From the NCBI GenBank assembly GCA_027482245.1, contig JAIXWG010000061.1:62001-126000 (forward strand): a stretch of DNA of 64,000 nucleotides, given 5' to 3'. The stretch comes from Acetobacteraceae bacterium (GTDB lineage Bacteria > Pseudomonadota > Alphaproteobacteria > Acetobacterales > Acetobacteraceae). Below the pieces are notes generated by a model. That model was not told the origin of the DNA and ran no database searches. It was given only the letters and a program-made list of their open reading frames with translations. The translations under genes were made by a program, and so were the position numbers. Shown one piece after another: positions 24,313-32,676 of the stretch. Numbering within the stretch: the first letter of the stretch is position 1; the number at the start of each line of letters is the position of its first letter.

Positions 24313-25913
24313 TCCGGCATGATCTCCTGCGCCAGCGTCGTCTGGTCCATCCGGCCTTCGAACTTCAGGCCGCGACGGAAGGCCCAGACCGCACTCTCGA
24401 AATGGATGGGCAGCACCGGCATCTGCTCCAGCGCCCGGCGGGATGCCGCCTGCAGCAGCGCGTTGCGCGCCGCGTCGTCCATGGTGGTCAGCGCCGGCAC
24501 CGCCTGCGCGTCGAAGGTCGGGTCCGACCAGCCGCTGTAGTTGCTGGTGCCGACGCCGCGGTCCCGGTCCAGGCTCGCGACCCAGATGCGGAAGAACAGC
24601 AGCGTCTCCTCCGCGCTGGCGGACCAGCCGCCCATGGGAACGGAGAAGTCCCGCCGCGCCCGCCGGGTGAAGAAGACGTTGGAGGGCATGGCATCGACCT
24701 CCGTCCGCACCCCGATGCGCGTGAAATACTGGCCGAGCGCCTGGGCGATGCGGGCATCGTTCACGTAGCGGTTGTTGGTGGCGTGGACGGTCAGCGTGAA
24801 GCCGTTGGGGTAGCCGGCCTCCGCCAGCAGGGCGCGGGCGCGGGCGGGGTCGTAGGGCAGCACGGGCAGGCCCGGGATGGTGCCCGTCATGCCATCCGGC
24901 AGGAACTGCGCCGCCGGCACCGCCAGCCCGTCCATCACGCGCTGCACGATGGCGTTGCGGTCGATGGCCATCGACAGCGCCTGCCGCACCCGGACATCCC
25001 GCAGCGGGTTGGGGCTGTTGCCGCCATTCACGAAGGGGGCGGCCTCCCGCTGGTCCAACTGGAGGAAGATGAGCCGCGTGGTCGGCGCCACCGCCAGCCG
25101 CATCGCCGCATTGCCCCGCAGGCGCGGCATGTCGGCGGTGGAGGGTGCCTCCACCACGTCATGGTCGCCGGACAGCAGCCCGGCCAGCCGCGGCCCCGCC
25201 GCCGTCACGGGCTGCAGCCGCACCTCCGCCCAATGCGGCTTGCGGCCCCAGTAGTCATCGAACCGCACCAGCTCCGTCACGCCGCCGCGGCCGAAGGCGC
25301 GCATCCGGAAGGGCCCGGTGCCGATCGCCGCGCTGCCGTCGTTGAACTGCGCCAGCGTCGGCCAGGGACCTTCCTTCGGCCCGCAGCCATTCGCGCCGTC
25401 ATAGGTCACGGGCCGCGGGGGCACGGTGCTGGCGCTGATGATGCGGATGCTGGACAGGTCGGAGGGCAGCAGCGGCTCCGGCTCCCGCGTCGTGATCACG
25501 ATGCGGTGCGGCGTCTCCGTGACCACCCCCGCGATCCGCCGGATGGTGGAGGAGAAGGACGATGCCAGCTCGGCTTCGTTGTTGACGATCCGGCAGAAGG
25601 AGAACTGCACATCCGCCGCCGTGAAGGCCGCGCCATTGTGGAAGCGCACGCCCTCCCGCAGCTCGAACACCCAGCTCCGGTCGTCCCGCCGCGACCAGCC
25701 CGTGGCGAGGGACGGCCCCGCCTTCAGCCGGGCATCAAGCTCCACCAGGCTTTCGAAGACGTGGTCATGCAGGGTGGAGTTGGGCGCCGCCGCATAGTGC
25801 TGCGGGTCGGCCGAGGTCGGCTCCGCCGCCATCGCGATCCGCAGAGTCTGGGCACCCGTCGGCCCCGCCGCCAGCGCCGCCGCCGCGACGCCCGCCATCA
25901 TCAACCGCCGCAT
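24309..25913 (-). CDS. peptide/nickel-type ABC transporter substrate-binding protein
   Basis: A 534-residue periplasmic binding protein of the SBP_bac_5 (DppA/OppA) family. A signal peptide (MMAGVAAAALAAGPTGAQT) is followed by TSADPQHYAAAPNS and WVFELREGVRFHNGAAFTAAD, the hallmark of the family. Further parts are GTGPFRMRAF, DVRVRQALSMAIDRNAIV and AEAGYPNGFTLTV. No permease or ATPase genes for this type lie nearby, so it is an orphan component here. Its only partner is the overlapping hydrolase gene. Confidence 0.9.
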   Translation of the reverse strand: MRRLMMAGVAAAALAAGPTGAQTLRIAMAAEPTSADPQHYAAAPNSTLHDHVFESLVELDARLKAGPSLATGWSRRDDRSWVFELREGVRFHNGAAFTAADVQFSFCRIVNNEAELASSFSSTIRRIAGVVTETPHRIVITTREPEPLLPSDLSSIRIISASTVPPRPVTYDGANGCGPKEGPWPTLAQFNDGSAAIGTGPFRMRAFGRGGVTELVRFDDYWGRKPHWAEVRLQPVTAAGPRLAGLLSGDHDVVEAPSTADMPRLRGNAAMRLAVAPTTRLIFLQLDQREAAPFVNGGNSPNPLRDVRVRQALSMAIDRNAIVQRVMDGLAVPAAQFLPDGMTGTIPGLPVLPYDPARARALLAEAGYPNGFTLTVHATNNRYVNDARIAQALGQYFTRIGVRTEVDAMPSNVFFTRRARRDFSVPMGGWSASAEETLLFFRIWVASLDRDRGVGTSNYSGWSDPTFDAQAVPALTTMDDAARNALLQAASRRALEQMPVLPIHFESAVWAFRRGLKFEGRMDQTTLAQEIMPE

Positions 25914-26096
25914 GCCCTGCCCTCCGCCGTGCCGGGCGGGATCATGCCCCCCGGGGCCGGCGGCGCAAGGGGCGGGCGCGCCATTGCAGCCGGGCGCAGA
26001 CGCGGGCGCCCAAAGCCGTTATCCCTTCCGCCACCCAACCTGGCGGATCATGCCGGGGGCAGCACAGGGAATGACCGGCAGCGTGGTGGCAGGACG

Positions 26097-27197
26097 ATGA
26101 AGGACAAGCCGACTTCCGCCTGGACGACGCGGACGCTGAACCGCGCGACAGGCCCGCTGGTGGACGCGGTGGCGGATCTGGTGCTGCAGCGCCTGGCCAG
26201 TGGCGGGCGGGCAGCCGGTGATGGCCCGCCGGCGCGGGACCCCCTTTCCCTCGCGTTGAAGGAAATCGCGGCGCTGCGCTGGAACACGAAGCTGATGGGC
26301 CTCGCGCTGGCGGAGCGCTTCTACGCCGAGGGCAAGGCCGGCCCCGGCGCGGTGCTGCCCGGCCGCGCCACGCGCATCGGCCTGACCAGCAAGCTCTGCA
26401 CCCAGGCGGACATCGAATCGGAATGGCTGCGCTTCTGGTGCGGCCAGCTGCAGATCGTGCCCTTCTACAGCCGGAAGATCTGGGAATACGGCTTCGTGCT
26501 GCAGGCGCTGTGGGAAGGCGGGCAGCTGCGCAGCGGGGCGCAGGGCCTGGGCTTTGCCGTCGGCACCGAACTCACCCCCGCCTATTTCGCCAGCCGCAAC
26601 ATCCAGGTCCTGGCGACGGACCTGGCGGAGCAGGATGCGCGGTCCGGCGACTGGGCGCAGACGGACCAGCACGCGGCGTCGCTGGAAGGGCTGCTACGCC
26701 CGAACCTGGTGCGGCGCGAACGCTTCCTGGCGAATTGCCGCTACCGCCCCGTGGACATGAACGCGATCCCCGCCGACCTGCACGGCCAGTTCGATTTCTG
26801 CTGGTCCATGTGCTCCTTCGAGCATGTGGGATCGATCGAGAAGGGCCTGGAATTCGTGCGCAACTCCGTCCGCTGCCTGAAGCCCGGCGGCATCGCCGTG
26901 CACACGACGGAGATGAACCTGGAGACGGAAGGGGAGACGGTGGACCACTGGGGCACCGTCCTGTTCCAGCCCCGCCACTTCGCGGAGCTGTCGCGTCGCC
27001 TGGCGGAGGACGGGCACGAATTGCTGGCGCTGGACCTCGACCCCGGCACCGGCCTGCTGGACCGGTTCATCGACGTCCCGCCCTACGACTTCCAGCCGCA
27101 CCCCGCCATGACCTTCCCGGCGGCGCCGCATCTCAGGCTGACGGTGGACGGCTTCCCCGTGACCTCCGTCGGCCTGATCGTGCGCGCGGGGGGTTAG
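26097..27197 (+). CDS. SAM-dependent class I methyltransferase
   Basis: A 366-residue protein. Residues 1-110 are a helical region without known family (ALKEIAALRWNTKLMGLALA). A Rossmann-like methyltransferase domain follows: motif I GLGFAVGTELTPAYFA, acidic residue in QVLATDLAEQD, and FDFCWSMCSFEHVGSIEKGL with VRCLKPGGIAVHTTEMN as later motifs. This build is common in small-molecule or surface-glycan methyltransferases. AGGACG precedes the ATG at 26097. It stands alone between two leftward units, so no substrate is suggested. Confidence 0.8.
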   Translation: MKDKPTSAWTTRTLNRATGPLVDAVADLVLQRLASGGRAAGDGPPARDPLSLALKEIAALRWNTKLMGLALAERFYAEGKAGPGAVLPGRATRIGLTSKLCTQADIESEWLRFWCGQLQIVPFYSRKIWEYGFVLQALWEGGQLRSGAQGLGFAVGTELTPAYFASRNIQVLATDLAEQDARSGDWAQTDQHAASLEGLLRPNLVRRERFLANCRYRPVDMNAIPADLHGQFDFCWSMCSFEHVGSIEKGLEFVRNSVRCLKPGGIAVHTTEMNLETEGETVDHWGTVLFQPRHFAELSRRLAEDGHELLALDLDPGTGLLDRFIDVPPYDFQPHPAMTFPAAPHLRLTVDGFPVTSVGLIVRAGG

Positions 27198-27221
27198 GCA
27201 CCCCCCCGCGCGCACTGCGCC

Positions 27222-28637
27222 TCACACCACCCGGAAGTTCCGGAACTGCCAGGGATCCTCGCGGTCGAGATCCTCCGGGAACAGCACCGCGCGGTCCTGC
27301 AGCGGCGTCCAGTCGGAATAGGCGCCGACGACCTCCCCCAGATAGGGCGCGCAGATCGCCAGCGCGCGCTCATGGTCGATCTCATCCGACTCGACCACGC
27401 CGAGGCGCGGATTCTCGATGGCGTAGATCACGCCCGCCAGCACCGCCGCCGTCACCTGCAGCGACGTCGCGTTGTTATGCGGCACGACGCGGCGCGCTTC
27501 CTCGATCGTCAGGCGCGATCCGTACCAGTAGGCGCCTTTGGCATGGCCCATTAGCAGCACGCCGAGTTCGTCCATCCCCTCCACGATCTCATCCGTCATC
27601 AGCCGCTTCTCCGGCTGCATCTGCCAGTTCTTGCCGGCGAGTTCGTGGATGGACAGCACCGCGTCGTCGCAGGGGTGGTAGGCGTAGTGGGAGGTCGGGC
27701 GATAGGTCACGGCGCCGCTGTCATCCTTCAGCGTGTAGTAGTCCGCGATCGAGATGCTTTCGTTGTGCGTGATGAGGAAGCCGTGCATCGGCCCCTCCAG
27801 CGGCGTCCAGGACCGCACGCGCGTGCTGGCGCCGGGCCGCATCAGGTAGATGGCCGCATCGCAGCCGAAGCCGTGGCGGTGGCCGTCCGGCGGCAGCGCC
27901 TTCTCATGGCTGCCCCAGCCGAGTTCCGCGGGCTGGCTGCCTTCGCCGACGAAGCCGTCCACCGACCAGGTGTTCACGAACTCCCCGGGCTTCTTCGGCG
28001 TGGCCGAGACCTGCGTGTCGCGCTCCGCGATGTGGATCACCTTCACGCCGAGGTCGCGCGCCAGCGTCGCCCAGCCCGTGCGGTCCGCGGGCTTCGGCAC
28101 CGTGACGGCGCGCCCCGTGTCGCGGGCGATGTCCACCAGCGCCTGCTTCACGAAATGGCTGACCAGGCCGGGATTCGCGCCATGCGCGGTGACGGAGGTC
28201 GGCCCGCCCTGGAACGCCGCCTTCAGCGCCACCGCTTCCTCCCGCATCGCATAGTTGCTGCGCTGGGATGGCGTGAGGCTCGGGTCCGTGTAGCCGCCGG
28301 CCCAGGGCTCCACCACCGTGTCCAGGTAGAGGCAGTCCAGCTCCTGGCACAGCTTCATCAGCGCCACGGAGGCGACGTCCACGCTGAGGTTCAGCAGGAA
28401 GTCACCCTTGCCCAGCAGAGGCGAAAGAAGGTCGCGGTAGTTCTCCCGCGTCGCGGGATCGACGATGAAGCGCACGCCGTATTCCGCCGCCACCTCCTGC
28501 CCGCGTTCCTCCGCGGTCACGATGGTGATGCGGTCGGCGGTGATGCCGATGTGGCGGAGGATCAGCGGCAGGACGCCCTGGCCGATCGATCCGAAGCCCA
28601 GCATCACCAGCCGGCCGGCGAAATCCACATGCTTCAT
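27222..28637 (-). CDS. hss: homospermidine synthase
   Basis: A 471-residue NAD-dependent homospermidine synthase, which makes sym-homospermidine from putrescine with release of ammonia. The saccharopine-dehydrogenase-like Rossmann domain starts LVMLGFGSIGQGVLPLI, and family stretches include DFLLNLSVDVASVALM, TVVEPWAGGYTD and TAHGANPGLVSHFVKQAL. Length matches the alphaproteobacterial enzyme. It follows ornithine decarboxylase by 29 bases on the same strand, so putrescine made by that enzyme goes straight to homospermidine, the main long polyamine in this group. Confidence 0.95.
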   Translation of the reverse strand: MKHVDFAGRLVMLGFGSIGQGVLPLILRHIGITADRITIVTAEERGQEVAAEYGVRFIVDPATRENYRDLLSPLLGKGDFLLNLSVDVASVALMKLCQELDCLYLDTVVEPWAGGYTDPSLTPSQRSNYAMREEAVALKAAFQGGPTSVTAHGANPGLVSHFVKQALVDIARDTGRAVTVPKPADRTGWATLARDLGVKVIHIAERDTQVSATPKKPGEFVNTWSVDGFVGEGSQPAELGWGSHEKALPPDGHRHGFGCDAAIYLMRPGASTRVRSWTPLEGPMHGFLITHNESISIADYYTLKDDSGAVTYRPTSHYAYHPCDDAVLSIHELAGKNWQMQPEKRLMTDEIVEGMDELGVLLMGHAKGAYWYGSRLTIEEARRVVPHNNATSLQVTAAVLAGVIYAIENPRLGVVESDEIDHERALAICAPYLGEVVGAYSDWTPLQDRAVLFPEDLDREDPWQFRNFRVV

Positions 28638-28666
28638 CGTTCAGTCGCTCCTTCGGCCCGCGCCGT

Positions 28667-29890
28667 TCACGCCGCCACGGCGGGCATGAAGTAACCCGGC
28701 GTGTCGAGCAAGGGTGCATCGATGACATCGACCATGCCGGCACGGTCGAAGCCGTTGAAGGCGGTGCGCAGGCAGCCGCCATAGGCGCCGAGCTGCCCGA
28801 CCTCGATCCAGTCCCCCTCCTGCACGTCGCCCGGCAGCAGGAAGGGCCCTGCCATCCGGTCGGCGCTATCGCAGGTGGGGCCCTGGAAGGCGAAGGGCAC
28901 CGGGGCCGCGTCGGTCTGGCGGAGCAGCCGGACGGGGAACCGGAACCCCGGCACCCCCGCATCGGACAGCGCGCCATAGATGCCGTCATTGACGAAAAGC
29001 TCGCCCCCCCGCCGCGCCTGCACCTGCAGGACGACGGAGGCGCCGCCGGCCACCAGCGCCCGCCCCGGCTCCGCCCAGAGCTGCACGCCCGGCAGGGCAG
29101 CAGCCTCGAAGGCGTCCCCGATCTCGGCCATGAAGGCCGACAGCGGCGGCGGCAGGATGTCCGGATAGGCGACGGGGAAGCCCCCGCCCACATCCAGCAC
29201 CTCCACCGGCACGCCCGCCTCCCGGATCACCTGCGCCGCCAGCGTGATGGCGCGGGCATAGGCCGCCGGTTCCAGGCACTGCGAGCCCACATGGAAGGAC
29301 ACGCCGAGCTTCACCGCCAGGCCACGCGCCGCCCGCAGCAGCGCCACCGCCGCCGCCGGCTCCGCCCCGAACTTGCCCGAGAGGTCCATCATGGCCCCGC
29401 CCTTCGGCAGGGCCAGGCGGATGATGATGCCGAGGTCGGACGCCGTGCCCGTCTCGGCCATCACCTTCGCCAGCTCGGCTTCGCTGTCCACGACGAAGTC
29501 GCGCACGCCGTGCTGGGCATAGGCGTCGCGGATCGCGGAGCGTGCCTTCACCGGGTGCATGAAGTGGATCACCGCATCCGGGAACATGCTGCGCACCAGC
29601 CGCACCTCGGCCGCGGAGGCGCAGTCGAAATGGCGCATGCCGCCATCCCACAGCGCGCGAAGCATCCCGGGTTCCGGGTTGCACTTCACGGCGTACATGG
29701 TCGTGCCGGGGAAGGCGGCCAGGAAGGTGCCTGCCGTCGCCGCCACCTGCGCGGGGCGCAGGCAGTGCATCGGCTCCTCCGGCCGCAGCGCCGCGACGAT
29801 GCCGTCCACGGTGCGGGGCAGGGGTGCGGCGGCGGTGATGTCCTGGCGGCGGAGCGGCGCGACGGCGCCGCGGAAGCGGAACTCGGTCAT
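28667..29890 (-). CDS. ornithine/lysine decarboxylase, type III fold
   Basis: A 407-residue PLP-dependent decarboxylase of the eukaryotic-like ornithine decarboxylase fold. PLP-binding Lys69 is in YAVKCNPEP, His200 in FHVGSQ, the glycine loop at 235-237 in DVGGGFP, Arg277 in AEPGR, and Cys340-Asp341 in GPTCDSAD, which completes the active site across the dimer. It should form putrescine from ornithine (possibly cadaverine from lysine). It leads into hss. A 513-base upstream region with a short leader frame and hairpins suggests regulated expression. Confidence 0.92.
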   Translation of the reverse strand: MTEFRFRGAVAPLRRQDITAAAPLPRTVDGIVAALRPEEPMHCLRPAQVAATAGTFLAAFPGTTMYAVKCNPEPGMLRALWDGGMRHFDCASAAEVRLVRSMFPDAVIHFMHPVKARSAIRDAYAQHGVRDFVVDSEAELAKVMAETGTASDLGIIIRLALPKGGAMMDLSGKFGAEPAAAVALLRAARGLAVKLGVSFHVGSQCLEPAAYARAITLAAQVIREAGVPVEVLDVGGGFPVAYPDILPPPLSAFMAEIGDAFEAAALPGVQLWAEPGRALVAGGASVVLQVQARRGGELFVNDGIYGALSDAGVPGFRFPVRLLRQTDAAPVPFAFQGPTCDSADRMAGPFLLPGDVQEGDWIEVGQLGAYGGCLRTAFNGFDRAGMVDVIDAPLLDTPGYFMPAVAA

Positions 29891-30078
29891 GGCGGTGGCC
29901 CTCCTTCGGCGTGACGCGGCAATTTGGCCCGCCGCCGCGCCAGCATCCCGGATGGGGGAGGCGCGGCGGCGGGAAGGAGGGAGCCGTGAGCCTGCCCAAG
30001 GCTCCGCCCCGGCACGCCGGGCCTTTCGGCGCGGACGGGACGCGGCGGAGGAGCCGTCGCCGGCGCGCCGTCCTGCCC

Positions 30079-30153
30079 TCAGGCAGTCGGTCGCGCCGCG
30101 GTCCGGCTCAGGCGCAGATGCGTCGGCATGTCGGGAGTGACACGGCCACGCAT
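30079..30153 (-). CDS. candidate leader peptide of the ornithine decarboxylase-hss operon
   Basis: A 24-codon frame starting MRGRVTPDMPTHLRLSRT and ending in a TGA. It is rich in Arg, Thr and Pro, which are features of leader peptides that stall ribosomes. The frame lies about 190 bases before the decarboxylase gene in the same direction. In gammaproteobacteria a different Arg-rich leader peptide (SpeFL) senses ornithine; a parallel here is inference. No strong ribosome binding site is obvious upstream, and short frames occur by chance. Confidence 0.3.
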   Translation of the reverse strand: MRGRVTPDMPTHLRLSRTAARPTA

Positions 30154-30190
30154 GCGGCGATCAGGCGACTCAGGCGGTTCCCTCGAACCC

Positions 30191-30210
30191 ACCCGGGAGT
30201 GACCCCGGGT
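30191..30210 (-). promoter_or_regulatory. leader stem-loop
   Basis: ACCCGGG and CCCGGGT form a 7-bp stem with a 6-base loop in the ornithine decarboxylase leader. It lies about 40 bases before the candidate leader frame. There is no T-run after it, so it is more likely part of a folded leader than a terminator. Confidence 0.4.
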
Positions 30211-30302
30211 CGAACAAAGGACGCGTCCCGTCGTTGCTGTGCCCAGGCTTCCAGCGGGAAGGGGGCTCGCGACACGTGCGATGGCGTCGGTCAGTGGCCG
30301 AA

Positions 30303-30331
30303 TAAATAGCGGCCACCCTCGCGGTATGCAA
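30303..30331 (-). promoter_or_regulatory. candidate promoter of the ornithine decarboxylase operon
   Basis: On the minus strand TTGCAT and TATTTA are separated by 17 bases, in the only AT-rich island of this gap. The match to the sigma-70 consensus is partial (first three bases of each box). Position before the leader features supports the call. Confidence 0.3.
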
Positions 30332-30403
30332 GCGGAAATTCTGGCGTCGCTGCGGATTGTCGCGCGGGACATCCGGCGCTTTCGATGAAGCGCCGGAAGC
30401 ATT

Positions 30404-31285
30404 TCAGCGGCAGAGGTATTCCCAGGCCACCGTCGCCGCCGCCAGCGCCGTGACCTCCGCCACGTCATGGGCGGGCAGCACCTCCACCACGTCCATCCCC
30501 CTGAAATCCAGCCCCTTCAGCCGCCGCAGCAGCGCCTGCGCCTGCCAGCTGGCGAGCCCCCCGATCTCCGGCGTCCCCGTGCCCGGGGCGAAGGCGGGGT
30601 CCAGCACATCGATGTCGAAGGAGAGATACGCCGGCGCCGCCCCAACGACCTCTCGCACCTTCGCCGCCACCGCGGCGGGGCCGATCTCGTGAAAATCCTG
30701 GGCGGTGACGATGGTGACGCCCTGGGCGAGGGTCCAGTCCCAGACCTCCCGCTGCACGGGGCTGCGGATGCCCACCTGGATCATCCGGCGGGGATCGACC
30801 AGGCCTTCCCGGATCGCGTGCCAGAAGACCGATCCATGCGCGTAGTCCTGGCCGAAATTGTCTTCCCAGGTGTCCACATGCGCATCGGCATGCAGCAGCG
30901 CCAGCGGGGCGCCGACCCGCTTCCGCAGCGCGCGCAGCAGCGGCAGCGTGATGCCGTGCTCGCCGCCGAAGGCGACCAGGTGATCCAGCGCGGAAGCCTG
31001 TTCCTCGATCAGCTTCAGGCTGCCGGGAATGTCGCCGAGCGCGATGGCGAAGTCGCCGATATCGGCGATGGGCAGCGTCGCTGGGTCCACCCAGGACCCG
31101 GGATGCGCCCCATCCACCAGCATGCGCGACGCCGCCCGGATGGCTCGCGGGGCGTCCCGCGCGCCGGCGCGGTTCGTCGTGCCGATATCCAGCGGGATGC
31201 CCGCCACCGCGATCCCACCGGCCGGGTCGCGCCTGGTCACGCCGAGGAAGCCGGGCGGGGTGGCGAAGGTCGGCGTTCCGGCCAT
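30404..31285 (-). CDS. agmatinase-family ureohydrolase
   Basis: A 293-residue arginase/agmatinase-fold enzyme, binuclear manganese. Metal ligands are His110 (FGGEHGI), Asp134, His136 and Asp138 (HADAHVD), and Asp224 and Asp226 (SFDIDVLDP). The substrate loop APGTGTPE and the start GVAGIP-like AVAGIPLDIGTTNRAGA favour agmatinase or guanidinobutyrase over arginase. Agmatinase would yield putrescine, a second input to the hss step downstream. It is transcribed in the same direction as the decarboxylase but with a 513-base gap, so probably separately. Confidence 0.88.
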   Translation of the reverse strand: MAGTPTFATPPGFLGVTRRDPAGGIAVAGIPLDIGTTNRAGARDAPRAIRAASRMLVDGAHPGSWVDPATLPIADIGDFAIALGDIPGSLKLIEEQASALDHLVAFGGEHGITLPLLRALRKRVGAPLALLHADAHVDTWEDNFGQDYAHGSVFWHAIREGLVDPRRMIQVGIRSPVQREVWDWTLAQGVTIVTAQDFHEIGPAAVAAKVREVVGAAPAYLSFDIDVLDPAFAPGTGTPEIGGLASWQAQALLRRLKGLDFRGMDVVEVLPAHDVAEVTALAAATVAWEYLCR

Positions 31286-31347
31286 GCGGCGTCTCCGGTT
31301 TTGTTGCGCGCTGGACAGGGCAGGGGCCGCACGCGAGGCTTCCCCTC

Positions 31348-31647
31348 ATGCCTGATTTCGACCCGGAGCGGGATATCCTGCCCTTCGACCTCGCGGCCGC
31401 CCGCCGCGGCATGCGGCTCAACCGGCTGGGCCATGCGCTGCGGGATCCCGCCACGCGCGCCCGCTTCGCGACCGATCCCGATGGCGTGCTGGATGACGCC
31501 GGATTGACCGCGGAGGAGCGCGCCGCACTCGCGGCCCGCGACTGGCGCGCCCTGCTGGCGCTGGGCGCCAGCGTCTATGCGCTGGCCAAGATCGGCGGCG
31601 CGATGGGGGTGCCGCTGCCGCAGATCGTGCGGGAGGGTCGGGGCTGA
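31348..31647 (+). CDS. LigA-like small subunit of class III extradiol dioxygenase
   Basis: A 99-residue all-helical protein similar to LigA, the alpha subunit of protocatechuate 4,5-dioxygenase that caps the LigB active site. Seen: MRLNRLGHALRDPATRARF, DPDGVLDDAGLTAEERAAL, and RDWRALLALGASVYALAKI. The ending with GVPLPQIV fits the family. It overlaps the large-subunit gene by one base (TGATG). The pair diverges from the agmatinase-like gene across 62 bases. Confidence 0.85.
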   Translation: MPDFDPERDILPFDLAAARRGMRLNRLGHALRDPATRARFATDPDGVLDDAGLTAEERAALAARDWRALLALGASVYALAKIGGAMGVPLPQIVREGRG

Positions 31648-32474
31648 TGGCGCGCATCATCGGCGGCATCGGCATCACGCACAGCCCGGCCGCCATCTTC
31701 GCCCATGACCGGGGGCTCGGGGCCAAGCCGGAATGGGCGCCCTTCTTCGAACCCCTCGGGGAAGCCCGCACCTGGCTGGAGGCTGTCCGGCCGGACCTCA
31801 TCCTGTGCGTCTACAACGACCACCTGAATCACTTCTTCTTCGACGCCTATCCGAGCTTCGCCATCGGCGTCGCGGACGAGTTCCCGCTGGCGCCGGAGGC
31901 CGGCGCGATCCCCGCCTTCCCGCCCATCCCCGGCGATTTCGCGAGCGCCGCGGCGATCACGGAGGCGCTGGTCGCGCGCGACTTCGATCTGACCGTCTGC
32001 CAGGACATGGCGCTGGACCATGGCGCGGCGGGGCCGCTCAGGATGCTGGCGGAGCCCTGGCCGGCGCCGGTGGTGCCGATCTTCATCAATGTGCTCCGCG
32101 CCCCCGTGCCGCGCCCGGCCCGGCTGTATGCGCTGGGCCGGGCGCTGGCGGCGGCCGTGGCCGCGCTGCCCGATGACCTGCGCGTCGTCGTCGTCGCGAC
32201 CGGCGGCCTGTCCCACCAGCTGCACGGCCCCCGCGGCGGGGAGATCAACGAGGCCTGGGACCGCGACTTCCTCGCCCGCCTGCCGACGGAAGGCGCGGCG
32301 CTCGCTAGCCTGACGACGCGCGACTACGTGGTCCGCGGCGGGGCCGAGGGGGCGGAGACGGTGATGTGGCTCGCGATGCGCGGCGCCCTGCCGGATGCCG
32401 TGCGCCCCGTCGTCACGGGCTACTTGGCCACGGGCAGCACGGGCCTCGGCCTGCTGGTGCTGGAGGCGGGGTAG
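31647..32474 (+). CDS. LigB-like catalytic subunit of class III extradiol dioxygenase
   Basis: A 275-residue class III extradiol dioxygenase, close to protocatechuate 4,5-dioxygenase beta and gallate dioxygenase. Fe(II) ligands by family pattern are His12 (GITHSPA), His59 (VYNDHLNHFF) and Glu237 (GAETVMW). The catalytic His190 is in ATGGLSHQLHG. With LigA it should open the ring of protocatechuate or a related catechol acid between C4 and C5. No ligC, ligI or ligJ lies beside it. A GC-rich repeat follows the gene. Confidence 0.88.
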   Translation: MARIIGGIGITHSPAAIFAHDRGLGAKPEWAPFFEPLGEARTWLEAVRPDLILCVYNDHLNHFFFDAYPSFAIGVADEFPLAPEAGAIPAFPPIPGDFASAAAITEALVARDFDLTVCQDMALDHGAAGPLRMLAEPWPAPVVPIFINVLRAPVPRPARLYALGRALAAAVAALPDDLRVVVVATGGLSHQLHGPRGGEINEAWDRDFLARLPTEGAALASLTTRDYVVRGGAEGAETVMWLAMRGALPDAVRPVVTGYLATGSTGLGLLVLEAG

Positions 32475-32554
32475 CGGGGCCGAAACCGCTGGCAATCGGC
32501 GTATGTTCCGGTTATGTTCCCGCGGCCATCACCCCAATTGCGCCCGGTTGCCCA

Positions 32555-32592
32555 CTCCCGCCACAGGCGGGAGAGGGTTGGGTGAGGGGGGT
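32555..32592. repeat. GC-rich intergenic palindrome
   Basis: CTCCCGCC (32555-32562) and GGCGGGAG (32566-32573) form a hairpin. The stretch 32563-32592 matches 101-130 with one mismatch across 30 bases. It fills the gap after the LigB-like gene, which converges with kynA. Confidence 0.6.
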
Positions 32593-32676
32593 GCGGCCGG
32601 ACACCCCGAAAACGGTGCTAAAGGTGCTAAACCGGCATAATCCTCCTAAGGCGCCTTGCGACTAAAAAGCCACACC

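Larger units (their letters stand above)
29891..30403. other. 513-base intergenic region upstream of ornithine decarboxylase
   Basis: No protein gene with family character is seen. On the minus strand it holds, in order of transcription, a candidate promoter (30303-30331), a stem-loop (30191-30210), a 24-codon leader frame (30079-30153) and about 190 bases to the decarboxylase start. Alphaproteobacterial ornithine decarboxylase genes are known to carry a structured 'speF' leader RNA. Whether this sequence fits that model needs a covariance-model search. Confidence 0.5.

Noticed and set aside
30181-30215. A tRNA-like T-arm (GGGTTCGAGG) on the minus strand
   Set aside because: No acceptor stem, anticodon arm or CCA region could be matched around it; it is part of the decarboxylase leader.
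29911-30309. A 132-residue plus-strand frame in the ornithine decarboxylase leader
   Set aside because: It has random-looking basic composition, no ribosome binding site and no family match, and it runs antisense to the leader features.
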